Source: Hemicentrotus pulcherrimus (taxonomy: Eukaryota > Echinodermata > Echinoidea > Camarodonta > Strongylocentrotidae). Taken from it: DNA of 49,910 nucleotides. The stretch lies in assembly GCA_003118195.1 (NCBI GenBank), contig BEXV01000908.1:100242-150151 (forward strand). The letters are read 5' to 3'. The notes below the pieces were generated by a model, which saw only the letters and a list, made by a program, of their open reading frames with translations, did no database searches and had not been told where the DNA came from. Below, one piece after another: positions 27,301 to 42,300 of this stretch. A program made the translations under genes and the position numbers. Numbering within the stretch: the first letter of the stretch is position 1; the number at the start of each line of letters is the position of its first letter.

Positions 27301-30300
27301 CCGACTCGGTCGGAAATAAACTCTTGGAATGAAGCCACCAAGACATTTGTGTAATGTATTCTGGAAGTCATACGATTATTTTCGTAGATAAGGGCTAAAA
27401 CTACATGACTTTCCCAGGCCTTCATATGAACCCCATTTGTCTCAAGGGACGTTGTGTTCTCTTTAATGATTCCGCCAGAATTCAATGAGTGTGAACTGTG
27501 ACTGATCTCAGCCTCAGGTATAAAAATGGTTTCAAACGAGACATAAAAGCCCATATTTCTTTCCAAAATTGTCGTCAAAATGGGTTTCGTATTAGAATTG
27601 AGAGTTTAAGAGATCTCACAATCATAAAAAGAAGGAGTTACATTACATTATCTGTTTCTGATGCAGGTATTTTTGCATTTACGTAATTACTAGAACTAAT
27701 AATTTCTAGCAAAAAAGCATAAGTAAATAATAATAATAAAGGCAATTTTAACAAAATTATAAGGTGGTCTGTATTAGATACAGCCCACCTGATTATTATG
27801 CAGAAATGGTAGGGTTAGTGAGGGTTTGTGACTGTGTTTGCGCGCGCGCGTGTGTGTGTGTGTCCTGGTTCTGCCAAGAATTCTTGGTTCTGCTAACCTG
27901 ACCGACACTGCTTTTTCGAAACGGTGAGATCCTTGACGTGATGGCGCCAAACCGATATTCTAAATGCATTCTGTTTATGAAATGGGTAGAAATGACCATG
28001 AGGTGCAACAGCCATGTAACGAGATGTAGTGCATAGCAAGATCAGACCATCAGACAGCCAAAACAGGAGGAACATTATTGGCCACGTCGGCGCTGGATTT
28101 AACCTTGACGAGTTTGGCTGCCAGTTGGCTAATGTAATACTTTTGGTAGTGATGACCAAGCAAATTACTGCACAAGGTGAAGTGTCGTCTGAGGCACATT
28201 ATTTGCCTCGTGATTATCTAGAAAGATAGAGAGGGCTAAAGGCGTGGGTTGACCCATGACCCGTATGGCCACTTTGCTTCTTTATTTTAAAGGGATCGTG
28301 TAACAATGTTAAATCTGAGATACACGGCCCTACGTGTTACCAGTGTCTGTGATATGGTGTAATATTGAAGCCCTAAAAAAATTGCGCTTCAAAATGATCA
28401 AGAAGTGCCTCAAAAAAGTAAAAATCTTCGAGTGACCGGTTTTACCATACTCGTTTCCCCCAATTGACTGTAGTGTTATGAAAACCGTCAGGCGAACGGT
28501 TTTCAAAATTTGTAATTCCAATCATAAATAGCTTGATTATCAGGCAGGCGATCGGCTTGTAAAAGTCATGGGGTTCCTGACTGACCTAAAGGTTTATAAT
28601 TATCATTGCATCATGAGCTAAATACACAATTTGTTTCAGAATCTGAGACAAAGTTACCGGATCCCTTTTAAAATGACATTTCATACAGAGAACTGACTGC
28701 CTCTCAAGGATTAAATACCCCCTCCACGACCTTAAAAGTCAGTATAGTTTTAGTAATCCCTCAAGGCTTTTCCCCGTATCTGTGTGATAATAGATCAATG
28801 ATTAATAAGAAGATAAAGCAATACTAAGCTGCTGTGAATTACTTTCCTCCACCAGTGAAATATTAAACAAATGACGGGTAATATATCATTTCGATGTCCG
28901 ACCAGAGACATAAAACCCAACAAAGGCGACCTACACTTCACTTGCGTAGAACTTAAAGGACAGTGTGTAAACGCTATAGCCTACACCAACCCTAGTCAGC
29001 TGAAGTGCTGATAAAGTTGTGGTTGTAAAAGGTCCTAGGGTAACCGCATAAGAGCCGTTATTTAACCATTTAATATCTATCGCTCATTGCATAGACCTAT
29101 ATAGTTTACAACAAAATTAACAGCAAATCATGGAAAGGATATAAATGATATTGAAAATACATCTTTTGAATATAAGGATTATAGCATTAGAGAATTTTAA
29201 CATATTTCATTCAGATTTCCTTTAAAGGCACACTGCCATACTTGTAGCTACTTGCTCCCTCTATATAGAAAACTTCCCCAATCGGTGCCTGTAGATCCCC
29301 CATGATCCTCTTTTTCTTATGTTAAATGAGAGCTGAGTTAATGAGATAGCCACCTGTCACAGTGACCTCGATGGCTCTCTGTGTGGTCTAATCCAGTAGT
29401 GGTGACGGTCTTTAAGCTACCAAAACTGTGCATGAGCGTGAAGATTCGCACATTCACGTTATTTTGGGTATTCCTAAACTACTTATGTTAGATAAATTTT
29501 TAGGAATAGTTTATGGGTAAAGGAAAGAAAAGTTGTATGAATACGCAAAAAAAAAAAATCTTAAAGTTGACGATTATTTTCCCTGATTTAATAATTGGGG
29601 TCGCACTAGGCCCAATTTGAGACCTGGGGCTGTGCAGACATGCGGTAGTCTGGAGTCGAATCACGCAGAGGAACTGTCTAGGGTTTACGAATTAGCCTAT
29701 TTTAGGACATTGGTAGTCAGCAGAAGTTCACAAGCTCTTTCCATTTGTATTATTCCTGATCCCATACAATCCCATACTTTGAAATCTCCAACACAAATTC
29801 TAATCAAACCTACCTCGTACAGCATGAGTCTTTTTTCATAGTTCGTCTACAATGTGTTTTTTTAATACCACCTATAAACAGTGAAGTACAAAGTGAAATG
29901 CAACTTGCCTCTTTTCACACACCGATATTGTAAGGAGGATGAAGGAATCGATCAGATCGGTTTTCCCCAATTTGTATCATAATGGTCCGAGTTCACTCAA
30001 ATTTTTAGATTATCGTACATCTAGCATTGAAATCACTACCTTAGCACCACTAACTATCATCTGAATAATGTTACCAAGTCCCTTTAAGAGGTGGTAACTG
30101 AAAAATGGAAGTACACAATTTTGATAGAATTTGACAAAATGTTTGAAGGTATCTATCCAATGAATTCGATAGAAAAGCCTATGTAACAGCTGGAAACTAT
30201 TACCATGCCTTCATTTCACAATCAATTCGATAGTACTTATTACTCAGTTGGTATCGGAAAAACCGTCATTATCTGAACTATAAATTAGGCCTACCATTGT

Positions 30301-33300
30301 CCTTTATTTTTATAATTGCTTGTCCAGGATAATTCATTGTGTTAGGCATAAGTACTGATAACAATTACGAAATGTAATTGTGCTTTGGTCAAACAAAAGG
30401 CAAATTTGTTTACAATACGATCTGTCAATGTTCATCACCTCTCATAAATCCTTTACAAAAATTCTACTCTTTCCAACGTTTGATTTTGAAAACTGGTTTC
30501 CTGTAATTACGATTTTAAAGTTTTGGTTGATCAATTGGTCCGGTTGAATTGTGACTCTTATCTGAACTTAACCTGCCACCAAGGGCATCGTTGTTTCTAT
30601 ACTTACAAGTCATGGAAAGTGTCAAAGTCAATGATTACCAGAGCAAGAACATAACACACCACTTTCCACAACTTGTAATATCTAGGGATATCACTTGACT
30701 TGGTACAATTACCCTGAAGCCTGAATAGAACAGTTACCTGAATCATTACAGGTTTGAAGTGGCATGAGCTACAAAAATCCTAACAAAGAGGGGGCAAGGA
30801 ATAAAATCAGCAATATCGAGGTATTGACACGATGCCAGAAAGTCCCCTGCATGAAATTTTTCAATGACCAAATGACAACCACCTCACCCATTTCCACGCT
30901 CCCCTAATCACCCTTTCTTCTAGATTTTTAGATCAGGAAATCTAGTCAGAGATATGACGTACACATGTCTTATTTATCGGGGACAGCGGTATCCCATAAC
31001 ATGCTATAACAATGTCCCATTATGTGATAGACCATGGGGTTTCAACTGTTACAGGTCCAAGGAAAATGCACAGGACACTGCAGAGACAGATAGCTGACTA
31101 GGAAACCAAGAGATCCCCCTAAAGAAATAATTTAAATTTTGCTAAATTACGCTTGGAATTTATTACAAAACCTACAATGACAGACCGGTTAAAGTTATGG
31201 AATCTATGCCGTTACGTCATAAATATCTTAGGTTTTGTCAAAAAGTTAGTATTTTTCATTTATTAAACTATGCGCACCTATATGATGTCCCTAGTTTTGT
31301 CTAGACCATTGTATTCATCTGTTTCATTACTCTCTGACCCGTGCCTAATTTACGAGAAATAAAAGAGTAGAACATATTTGATTTCAATTATACTCTCGCT
31401 TGTCTCTATTGCAATGTCAAACACTTCCGACCTCGACTTTTATTCATTCATTAGCACTAAAAGAAAGGGGTCAATCTGCGAACCAAATTTGGCAATAATC
31501 GCTTTCCCACGAACGTGCAGTCACAGTGTGCGTAGCTGATGTGCGTTTCTATACAGTATGTGCGTTGTCTCCTCCAGTGTTGCTAAGTAGTGCAGAAGAC
31601 AATTCTTTAAGATAGAAAGACTTCTGCGCGAATCTTTTGGTAGATATGTCCACTTTCGGCCTCGTTTCGATCCAATATTGTGAAGCTAATTCCCATCCAC
31701 TACTTAACTTCTAAATCAGTTTCTGGAGCCGAGTTCCTCCCTGAGCACTCCAAGCTACTGTATATATTAGCCTACACCTAACAAGAAGTTATTTTGATAA
31801 CTAAATCTTTATACAAAGAGTATATATGAAACGTGCATTTCTATATCAAAACATTCTATAAACCTAACTGAGACATCATTTTTGTGATCATAGCTTCTTC
31901 TAAAACCGCCAGGTAACTTGATAAGGAACTCTCAAAATGAGAACAAAGTATTCTTCTCGACAACGAACAAGCCCCTACTCAAAATAAATACTAACTTCCC
32001 ATCTACTGAAGATGTATGTATATAGTTGAATTGCACAAGTCGGAGATTTACATTAATTAATGTTAATCTGGGGTCGTACATGTAGTTCACATGACATGTA
32101 GAAGACAAAATCATGAAACAATAACATGAATGGCCCAATGCCAAGCTTTTATCTGTAATATAATCGTTGCCTGTGAATGTATCGATCTGTTTAATAAGGA
32201 AAATCATTCAGTAACTCTACAAAGAAATATTTCATAACTACAATGTAGTATACAAGAATAACAATGCATATTTACTTTATCCACATTTAACCCTACCATG
32301 CACTGTGTATTTGAACCGGAAAAACGCTAGTTAAGCCATCTTGTCTATCATAATGTACTTGCCCGAGTTCTCCTAAGATCTAATTTTCAAACTTGGCAAC
32401 CTTTGTGCTCATTCTTCACAGGAACAAATCATCCTACCATTCTCGAAAGGTCTAGATCATTCTCGACGAGCTGAAGCCAAATCTGAGCGATTAGAAGGGG
32501 GAGGCCGGAGCTAAAAACATTTGAAGGTGAGACTTTCGTCAACCAAATAGAACGCACATACATCGCTTTCAGTTATACCACAAGTTTTTACTAAGTTAAA
32601 GTTTACGATAAAGTTGCGTTCTGGTCATGTAAACACATTGTGAAAGAAACTATGTCCAAGCAAGTGGGTAAAGGCTGATTATAAAAGAATTTGTACACAG
32701 TTGAGTTCTTGAGAGGAAAAAGGATAAGACATTGATTCAAATTTGCTGAAAGGCAGATGCACTGCACACTGAACTGGGTATATGACTAGTATAACTATAA
32801 ACACATATTGCATGATCCGTCCCTAGCTTGTCAGATCTTTGTTGTCATATTTGGGATAAGCAGCAATTTGAAGAGCTACCCTGGTCAGAAGACATTCACT
32901 TAATAATAATCTATGACGTAACACAAGAATGAGAAAGCTCAATAAATAAATGTCAACTTTGCCTTTCATCTTTTCTCGAATTTAGAAAATAGGACCGAAC
33001 GTCTTGATAGACCTTGGTAGGAATGGGATGGGATGAACTCCACATGAGAGAAGTTAGCAAGTAGTCAATGAAATGATCATCTGTTCCAAGTTAGATTTCT
33101 CGTTCTTGTAGTGCTCTTACTGGGAAGAGTATTTTCCTCATTGTCATTCAAAGTTGGATTCCACAACTTATACCAACAACAATTCGAACGAGGGGAAACC
33201 AGAGCAAAAAAGTGAATTTCGTAAACAGGTTTATTTTCAGTTCTTGAATACCAATTTGGTTTCAACGAAAGGTCAGTTGACCTTAAAGTGTGGTAATACC

Positions 33301-36300
33301 AGCAACAAGTTGTTTGTCAACATCCCAGTAATATGGTACCCTGACCCAGTTATAGTATAGGCCTATCTGTAACAAGGCGTCCAAATATATGGGATTGTAT
33401 GTATGCAGCAGATGAGGGGAACCATAAAGCACACCCATGCTCGTGATATAATCAACTTATGTCTCACCATGTAGAAAATAGCATGACAAACAGTGTGGTT
33501 ATAACATATAACCTAAACGAAATCATGAAAATTGTTGATAAGCGAAGAAGGTACATTATCTTATCAAGGGTCTAATCCGTAGACCTCAATATCCTTATCT
33601 TCCTAATTCCTAAATTAACCATCATCCATCAAAATTGAGGATAGATACATCGAAAGGAGATATAGGATATAATTCAGTCAATGCAGGGCCAGAATCGATT
33701 TTCATCATCTCTTCCTTTAACTTTGATATACATTTATATGTACTTCTAAAACTCCCTTTTTTCACTGAAATTGCCGTTTCTACTACAAACGACTCAAATA
33801 ATCGTGATTATGGTCTTTGCTTTGCAAGTGGTAGATATTTACAGCATTTCACATCGGCATTAATGGGATGAGCAAAAGGGGCGTGGTTAAGGGCTACCTA
33901 GCCCCCCACAGCACTGTGGTTATGCACCAGATGGCAATCAATTATCAACGCTGACAGCAGCACAATATTCCATTTTTCGCCCTCGGAGTTGACGAATGAT
34001 TTTACGGCTCGACTATTGGAACCATTTAACCTCTCTATTAGATACAGTCGAGAAGTTTCGAGACTTCCCATAACCCAGAAGGTTCTCTTCCCTTTACCCG
34101 AGTCGATCCCATTCAATCCCCTTTCCCCTTTCTCTTTCAATATTAGAATTCGACATGTTCAGGACAGCATATTCCCCATGACATATTATTATCTAAAATT
34201 GCCGAAGTTGGTCACTAGGACTAATGAAAAGATTTACTATACCCTAATAATGGAATTCCAAATAACAGAACGTGCAAAGGTGTTACGATTTAATGCAAGT
34301 CATTGCGGTATCAACTATCACTTGGCATAAACAAATGGAAGCAACATGGGATATCAACTTCTAAAGGGGCGCTGATCCTGAAGGTTTAAGAGTGGAAGAT
34401 GCCATTTATTGACTTTGTATGATTCCAAATAACCAATGTATACTTCTGATTATAGCCTTGCGCCCCCATTCCCAAACCCTTCCCTTCTAAAGACGGACCG
34501 ACGCCCCGTGTTTACAGAAAACAACATGAGGAGACATTCTGTCCAAGGAGCTCTTAAATGCCCGCGTAGAACAAATACAAACCAAAGAAAATTATCATGA
34601 GCGGACTATAACGACCGAAACTATTTTCTCTGTCAAATATAATTATGACTGAAGAGACAATAAAATTACGGGTAACAAGTTGCAGTTGTGCTCCACGGAA
34701 ACGGTCACCTTGAGTCACGTTGCTCTCAGATGAAAATACAGTATTATGTATTCATCGAGGGCCCATGTCTGGTTTGAGTTTGTTGTGAAGGATACCATCA
34801 ATTTTAGATGTGAACTCCGAGGTCTAGTATATGGTGACATGTCTTTGGTCGTGCGTGATATGGTGGAGGTAACGAGTCACACGACTGTAGGAACAAGAAG
34901 TTACCAGAAGAAGGTCGAGAAAACTGCACACAGAACAGACCATCGGAATCAACAATAACTGGTCACATGTAACAAAAAATCCCACTTACTAGGCAGAAAC
35001 AGTAGTATATTTCTTGAGTTTGTAGCGGACATTTCGTTACATGATAATATTTTGAGAATTTCAAGAATTTTATGTTCATAAATATAGATGTGAAATCACA
35101 ATAACTTGGCACAATTAACTTATAATGTGTTTGTTTTACTTAGAAGTCGGTAAGATACAAAGAACAATTTTGTGAAGCCCCATTTCCCACATAGTAAATA
35201 TTTTTGTTATTCAATATATTTTATTTAAGGGAAGCAAATGACTTCTGTAACTAGATGCTCCTTTGAAATCAGTGAAGATTGCGTTTCCCTGATTGCAGTG
35301 ATGCACAACAGATTCAGTTTGTGTACAGATACCATCGACCCCTATATCTTCAGCAAACAACCCTGTGCCAGATCAGTTCTACAAGATCGAACGTTTCCTG
35401 AACTTCACATTGACCATGAAAGCATGGCATTGTATCACGGACGTCCTGATTGTATCAAGGTTTCTGACTTTGGTAGGATAACGTGGGCACGAATGATAGA
35501 GGTATCTCCGTATAACAACGCAAGCAAGTGAGTCGAAGGCTCCATTCCTCCTCCAAAATTTTCACCAATACATGGCAGAAATTTCTTCACAAGGTCTTCC
35601 TAAAAAGGTTACGGAGTTTTCCCTGCGGGGTTTCCCCCAAGTGCCCTGGAAGGTCGGCCTAAGCACCCCAGGCGGCCCCCGTGGCCCTCGCGCGCCCTCA
35701 CTCTCGGAATTATCTAGTCTCTTCTTTCAGAAACAATTCCTATGTTGCTGTCACACTGGAGACCACTACTATGTCATCACCTAAGATCTAAAACGCATAA
35801 CACAAAACAAATTCTATATTCGAGTTTAATGGCTTTGTCTATGGACAACAAAACCGTTGCTTTAGTCAATACCTTCATTTACAAGTATGTCACCCCTGCT
35901 CAGGTGTTGGAAAAGCAGTGCAATAAAGATTCAAAGTGATTGTCTGGATGGACAGACTAAAAAGTGGTAAAAATTTTCAGACGAGACAAAATTTTGATAA
36001 GGAAAACGACGTGAGAAAGAAAGAAAAAAAAAAGGATCTCTGTTAAGATTACATTTCTGCTTTGTTGCGAATTTCGCTACTCTGCGTGCGATGATTTCAA
36101 TGAATTTTGGTTACTGAGCGAATCAGTATGTTCCGTGTTCCGGAGTCCCCGAACCTTCTTTCAGATGTCTAGACGAAAAACATTCCTGATTTAGCAGTGT
36201 AACTGTCATTGAGCCATATATCATTCAGTTTACATTGTCTAATCTTTTGCATCTCACGTACTTGCCCATCGAACAAATTTGGTTTCAAGTGGGAATACCA

Positions 36301-39300
36301 AGTACTTTTCAAAGAGAATGATATCAATATGAAGTACAGAAAATGTACGTACCATAGTAATCATGCAATCACCTTACTTCCAAAGTCAAGTTCGAGTATA
36401 TACACGACTTTGATCATGAAGCATCCCCAAAGGCCAAAGCATGTTCGATTTGTATCCAAAATGTATACGGGGTCATTACAATACTTATCTGCCCAAACGC
36501 CCCCCCCCCCCGCCCTCTCCATTGCCAAAAAATAAGAGCTTAGTCACGAAGGCCATCCCAGTGACGATTTATTCAGAACAATATTGAAAAAACACTTATT
36601 ATCAATTATTTTCCATCCATAAATGGGCGGAGAGTCGTTTAGATCAGATTTTCCATGTCTGCAGGAAGTGGGCAAGCTATGGTGCAAAATCAATCAGCAA
36701 AAGGGTCTTTTGTTTGACAAGTCCTGTCACATGCTTTGTTTTGTTTTGTAAACGTTTCATAGAAAAATTGCCTTTTAGAAGCTTTCTAGAGGAATATAGA
36801 AATGCATTTTCAGACATCTAGCGATATACTCAGATGGGTGAAAGACAAAAAGCTTTAGTTTAAGTATGTATGTCTATATTTTCAGAATTATTGTCGGGCT
36901 ATCCAATGCTGTATGCTTACATGGCTCTCAATAAGATCGAAGAAGTAATATTCAGCAGTTTAAAGTAGTATTTTCATCAGGGACTAAAGCTTTGTGAAAC
37001 TATATCATATCAAATTTAAGCTTGGGGTGCTGAGAGTATCACAATATCCAGCTTTCAGAAATCCATACCCTCAAAGTATTTCAGAGACATATGCTCAACT
37101 TCAAGAACACTAATTTTGAACTTATAAAGGGTATATTGCTTGCAAGTCCTACTTGCAAAACAAATTCCTTGTAAGGTCTTTCATAAACATAAAAATAAAA
37201 AATGAAAGGTTTTTATCAAAGTTTGCACTACATGATAGCCGTGACATTAAAACTCAGTTTGTTTTCGATAACATCATCATCATCAGAATTGACATGACAA
37301 TATTCACTCTTATGCTTAGGGCTTGTCAACTTGGTATTTCGGCCGTTTAGTTTCTTTGATATAAAATATAATCTACAAGACTAACCTTTATAATTATACA
37401 ATGTATTTCGAATTGTAAAATTGTTAAATTTCACATTTCAGAAACGTTTGGATATTTTTATATTTGTGTGTATATTTGATGATAATAATAAGAAGAAAAT
37501 ATTTTAAAAAGTTTGTTGCCATTATCAAAGAATAATGTCATAAAAAGATATCGGTAGTATTTAAAAAAAGATCGATTTCATGAAGCCAGACTGCAATTGA
37601 AATGGTTAAGACTTATCAACAAAGAGATTCTTAATAAAAAAAAATATGTATGTCATTCTCCAAAAGCTAATAATACTATGTCTGGTACAAAAAACATTAA
37701 CCACATGTTGTCAATAGTTTAGTAATAATTTGAGTATGGTGTTCATGTTTTTAACCTCTGTCTCACATTTTCCTTCGTGTGGGGTGAATGTTCAGTTTCA
37801 TGAATAAAACGCGGGAAATAATTTTCCACCGGAAGTTCAAGATTATTTCAAGACCACACGCTGCTTTGGCTGCCACTGGGGAATTGATATTACCCTCCTC
37901 GTCCTCCTCCCCCTCCTTCTATAGCCAATTAATGGCATAAATCTACCCCTCTCTTCGCAATGGTTCCCGAAAGTTTGGCCGAAACGGTAATAAAATCAAA
38001 CCAGGAGAATAGAAATAGATTTGTACAGCTGAGTGCAGAGGTGATGAATGACTTTACCATAACGTCGTGACCAGACTGTACACGTATCCATATTTTCATA
38101 TCGTATAAACTCCCAAATCGTCCTAAATCACCTACAGTATCCGTAGATCCAAAGCATTGTCACATGGATTTACAATGTACTTTACTTCGCAGTCCTTGGT
38201 TTGTAGAAAGGAAGTTTTTCTTACCAATGAACCTTTTCAAAATTTCAGTTCTCCCATTTTCCTAATTTGCATTGAAAATCCAACCGTGATGGCAAACTAC
38301 TCCACAAGAAAGTAGTTAAATCAAAGAAGTGAAAAATTCAACAAAAATGAAAAAGTTTTTAATTTCGAAAGTTGCAATCATTATAGGCATGGGCTCTTCA
38401 ATTTGTCTCTGTGAGGTAGTGGCGGACTACTTTCCCAATTGTTCCGACACACATATTGACTCTTTTGTTTGAAATAAACAAAAATGTGTGACTCGGGATA
38501 GTTTCTTTTTTGTTGTGTACCTGTACTTATATATTTTCCATAATATATTTTGAGTTGTGCCCCAAGCGTGAAGGCACTTGGGGAAAAAAACAAAAATTAG
38601 TTATATATTTGTACACGACAATCGTGATTGAGTTATCCGTCACTTCGTCACTATTGCCAATTGCCAATTTGATATCGCTAGCTATAGTGATCTTATATTT
38701 CAAACATTTATATCTTTCCGAGTATTGGTACGAATTATTTCAAACTTTCGCCATTATCTTTCTCTGACTTTGTCTGCTTTCATCCAAATGATCTTATTAC
38801 AAGGGTTGAATTGCCCGTTAAGCCTACTGTCTGTAGTACTGACATATATTCAGCGTCCGCTCATTAGCTACAAATAAATACTGTGTCCTCTGAAAAACCG
38901 TCACTAAACTTTGTCAGGGGTGACAATATAAAGGTAACATACAAATCCTACAGAAGAATATTTTGTCCGGTAACAAAAAGGTTAAATAGTTGAGTAAGCT
39001 ATGTATTTACTAGTTCATTTTTTTTTTCGCGCTAATGGCAAGACAAGGCTGCTGATGCGGACGATCGGAACTTCACAAATTTCCTCTACTACCGAATTGA
39101 AAGTTTGTGCTTCGTATGCATTGTGCTACTGGTAAGTTACGTAACAAGATGATTTAAGTTCAAAATCGCTGACTATCAAAAACCGGCCACATGTCAGAAT
39201 GACAGGAAATAGACATGTCATATATTCCATGCTTTATGACTGACAACTGCAAAAAGGGAAAGCATTTTAATGTTACATCAATAGGGTCATAAACATTCCG

Positions 39301-42300
39301 TTTGGGTTTTCTAGGCCACATTAGGGTCATTTAAAGAGTCCTGTGATCGCGAAAAATGGGAATGACATTAAAATGTATGACGTGGACAGTCATTGCACAA
39401 CCTCTTTGGGCCCACCTGTTCATGTTGTAAAATTCTTCCATAAATTATATATGTTCACACTGGTGATACAACATATGGTTATGAGTGTGCGCGATAAACG
39501 GTGGGATGTGGGTATTCCGTTAAAAACAGGCCAGCATCTGAATAATCTAAATATGAATGAAGTAAGACTAGTGAGAGTCGGCCCTTCAACGTATTGATGC
39601 AACGGTAATCAGGCTCTTTTCTTCTTTCTGTCATCCTTTTTCTTTTCGTCTCGTCCGAAGAATATGTTTAGTCAAAGAGGGGCCTTATGCCTTTAAAGGG
39701 ATCGTTTAACAATGTTAAATCTGAGATACTCGGCCCTACTTGTTATCAGTGTCTGTGATATGGTGTAATATTGAAGCCCTAAAAAATCGCGCTTCAAAAT
39801 GATCAAGAAGTGCCTCAAAAAAGTAAAAATCTTTGAGTGACCGGTTTTACCATACTCGTTTTCCCCAATAAACTGTAGTGTTATGAAAACCGTCAGGCGA
39901 ACGGTTTACAAAATATGTAATTCCAATCATAAATATCTTGAAAATCAGACAGGCGATCGGCTTGTAAAAGTCATGGGGTTCCTGACTGACCTAAAGGTTT
40001 ATAATTATCACTGCATCATGAGCAAAATCTAGAATTTTGTTTCAGAATCTGAGACAAAGTTACCGGATCCCTTTAATTTATTGAAAGATGGCGTTCTAGG
40101 CGTAGGACATGCACGTATATTCCTGTTAATTTTCTATTTTTCTGATTGTGATACAGCATTCTATCATTAATATCTGTGTCACGTAAAAGATAACCCATTT
40201 CGTTTTTCTTACCATTGACAATGTACTTGTTACTAATATTCGATTAGTTGGTATTATAATTAGGTAACACCGCCCAAAAATATCCTTCAGTTTCCCCCGA
40301 TTGTTTTGGACACTTAGGATTGTTTTGCAATTTTGTAAAGAGGTAAAGACCAGTAATGGTCATGCGATTGCATTTTGAAAGAAACGTTGTGGAATCAATC
40401 AGAAAAGGTTGATCATCTAGCATTTAGCATCTGCAAAGTTCTGGAATCATCAAAATGATAAGAAATTTGGCCCATTCTTTGTAAAGTTACAAGCACTATA
40501 CACAGAAAGATGTATATGGGACTACCCTGTATCTCTCACAGACCATGAGAGAAACCAATTTACCAAATATATGAATTAGAAGCCGGGTTCCCCGCAAATC
40601 TTTTATCATCATGTATTAGTCAAAACATATTCTTTCACATGATTGGTAATGAAAGCTTCCATTTCATTTCTTGAAATTGGGGCGTTTCCAATAGTGGTCT
40701 TTACCTTTAAGGAACAAAAGTGGAGAAAATTGTTTCTGGCTACTCATGACTTTAGTATGAAACAACTTAGGTTTTCAAGTTTTAAAATGCGAAATGAAGT
40801 CATTGTATGAAGTTTGAATTTGCACCGCATTTTATGATTTATATAAATGCTTCTTCAGATATTTAACTGATTAATAACTCAATGAAATCGTTTTAAAACC
40901 TTCCAACTCCAAAGAACGTTCGAGTATAGTGTGTGTTTTTCTAGCCTAAACCTGAGCAGGAAATCACATTCCTCACTGCGTATATTGTCAGAGGCATTTG
41001 TCCTCTGTTGCACAGATCACAACTTGTCTCCCAAAAGTAATTCCTTGATAAATTGGACGGGACAGTTTGCAGAGATTGCATCTTTATACCCGGTGGAAAC
41101 CTTCTACACGTTCTACTCTTCTTTGTTCTATGCACTGGTAAAAAGCGGGCATGCAACTAGCAACTGTCTCTTTAATGTGGAGAGACCTAACTCTCAATTA
41201 CAGTCCTGCTGGGAGGACCCTAGCTACATCGGTACACGCTCTAGCACATGTAAGAAGGGGTAACATTCTTGTGCAATGCGGGGCGGCCAATCAGAGATCG
41301 CAAGAATTCAGGCAGCATCAAGCAACGTGGCAGATGCGGCCTTTTTCACCTCGCCATGTTTGGTAGATATAAAGCTACTGAATTCTCATCAATTATCTTC
41401 ATTATTTCAGATTCTGATTTACAAGTAAATGGACTGATTCAAATTTAAATTTCAAATTGATCAAAGATATGCTTGAATTCATGAAAGGGACCAGTGGACA
41501 GAAATGTTGAGACAATACAGTAAACACACAAGAAAGGCATTACTCAGATTCATCAGGGATATGGAGATGAGACGGGCGACACCGGTCTCCTATAATTTGA
41601 TGCAGATTTTAGAACATACAATTTTAGAGGAAATGTAGACCGCATGAGGTGATCACGGCCCAATCTTGGGACTTTAGAACCAGAAACACAGGATATACCA
41701 ATTCCCTTACTGTATTTTATTAGGTTTATATATTACGTGCTTCACTACCAATGACAAGTGTCTCCAATTGATGTCTAAAATGCCTTAGTCGTAAATGATA
41801 ACGCGTTGTTGCCCAATCATAGCTGGGATTTACTAGGCATCTATTTCGAGATGAATACATGGAACAGAAAAAACAACCCAGAAAATGGGTTAATTCCTTT
41901 ATATTAAAGATCCTCGACAAAAGTAGACGAAGCAAAATTTCTTTCAAATTACGGGGAATACACTCTGGAGAACTTTGTTCACATCATGGGGCACAATGAT
42001 CCCTGGCATTTGACCATTCATAATCGCTCTCGAATAATTGCTTTTCTTCTTGAAGTCTATCCTTTCCTTTGTATTTATCCATACTTATGTGCATAACACA
42101 ATCCGAAACTTACATTTGTATACCATTTTCAAGTGTTATTAAGCAATCGTGTTTTACTGATGAGTAAATCTTATAAGACAAGTCCGGTTTAGAATACCCT
42201 TCTGCCTCTCGTGTGCATTTAACCCGTTGAATACTGAATTATCTAATTCCCATAGACTCAAGACAGGGACAACCAGGTTCCAGTAAGCAATGGGTTAAGA

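Noticed and set aside
33989..34330. 113-codon plus-strand frame
   Set aside because: No domain, no splice context, and an overlapping frame on the other strand. Probably chance.
40931..41366. Overlapping plus- and minus-strand frames of 70-110 codons
   Set aside because: No recognisable motif. Overlap on both strands suggests chance in a less AT-rich patch.
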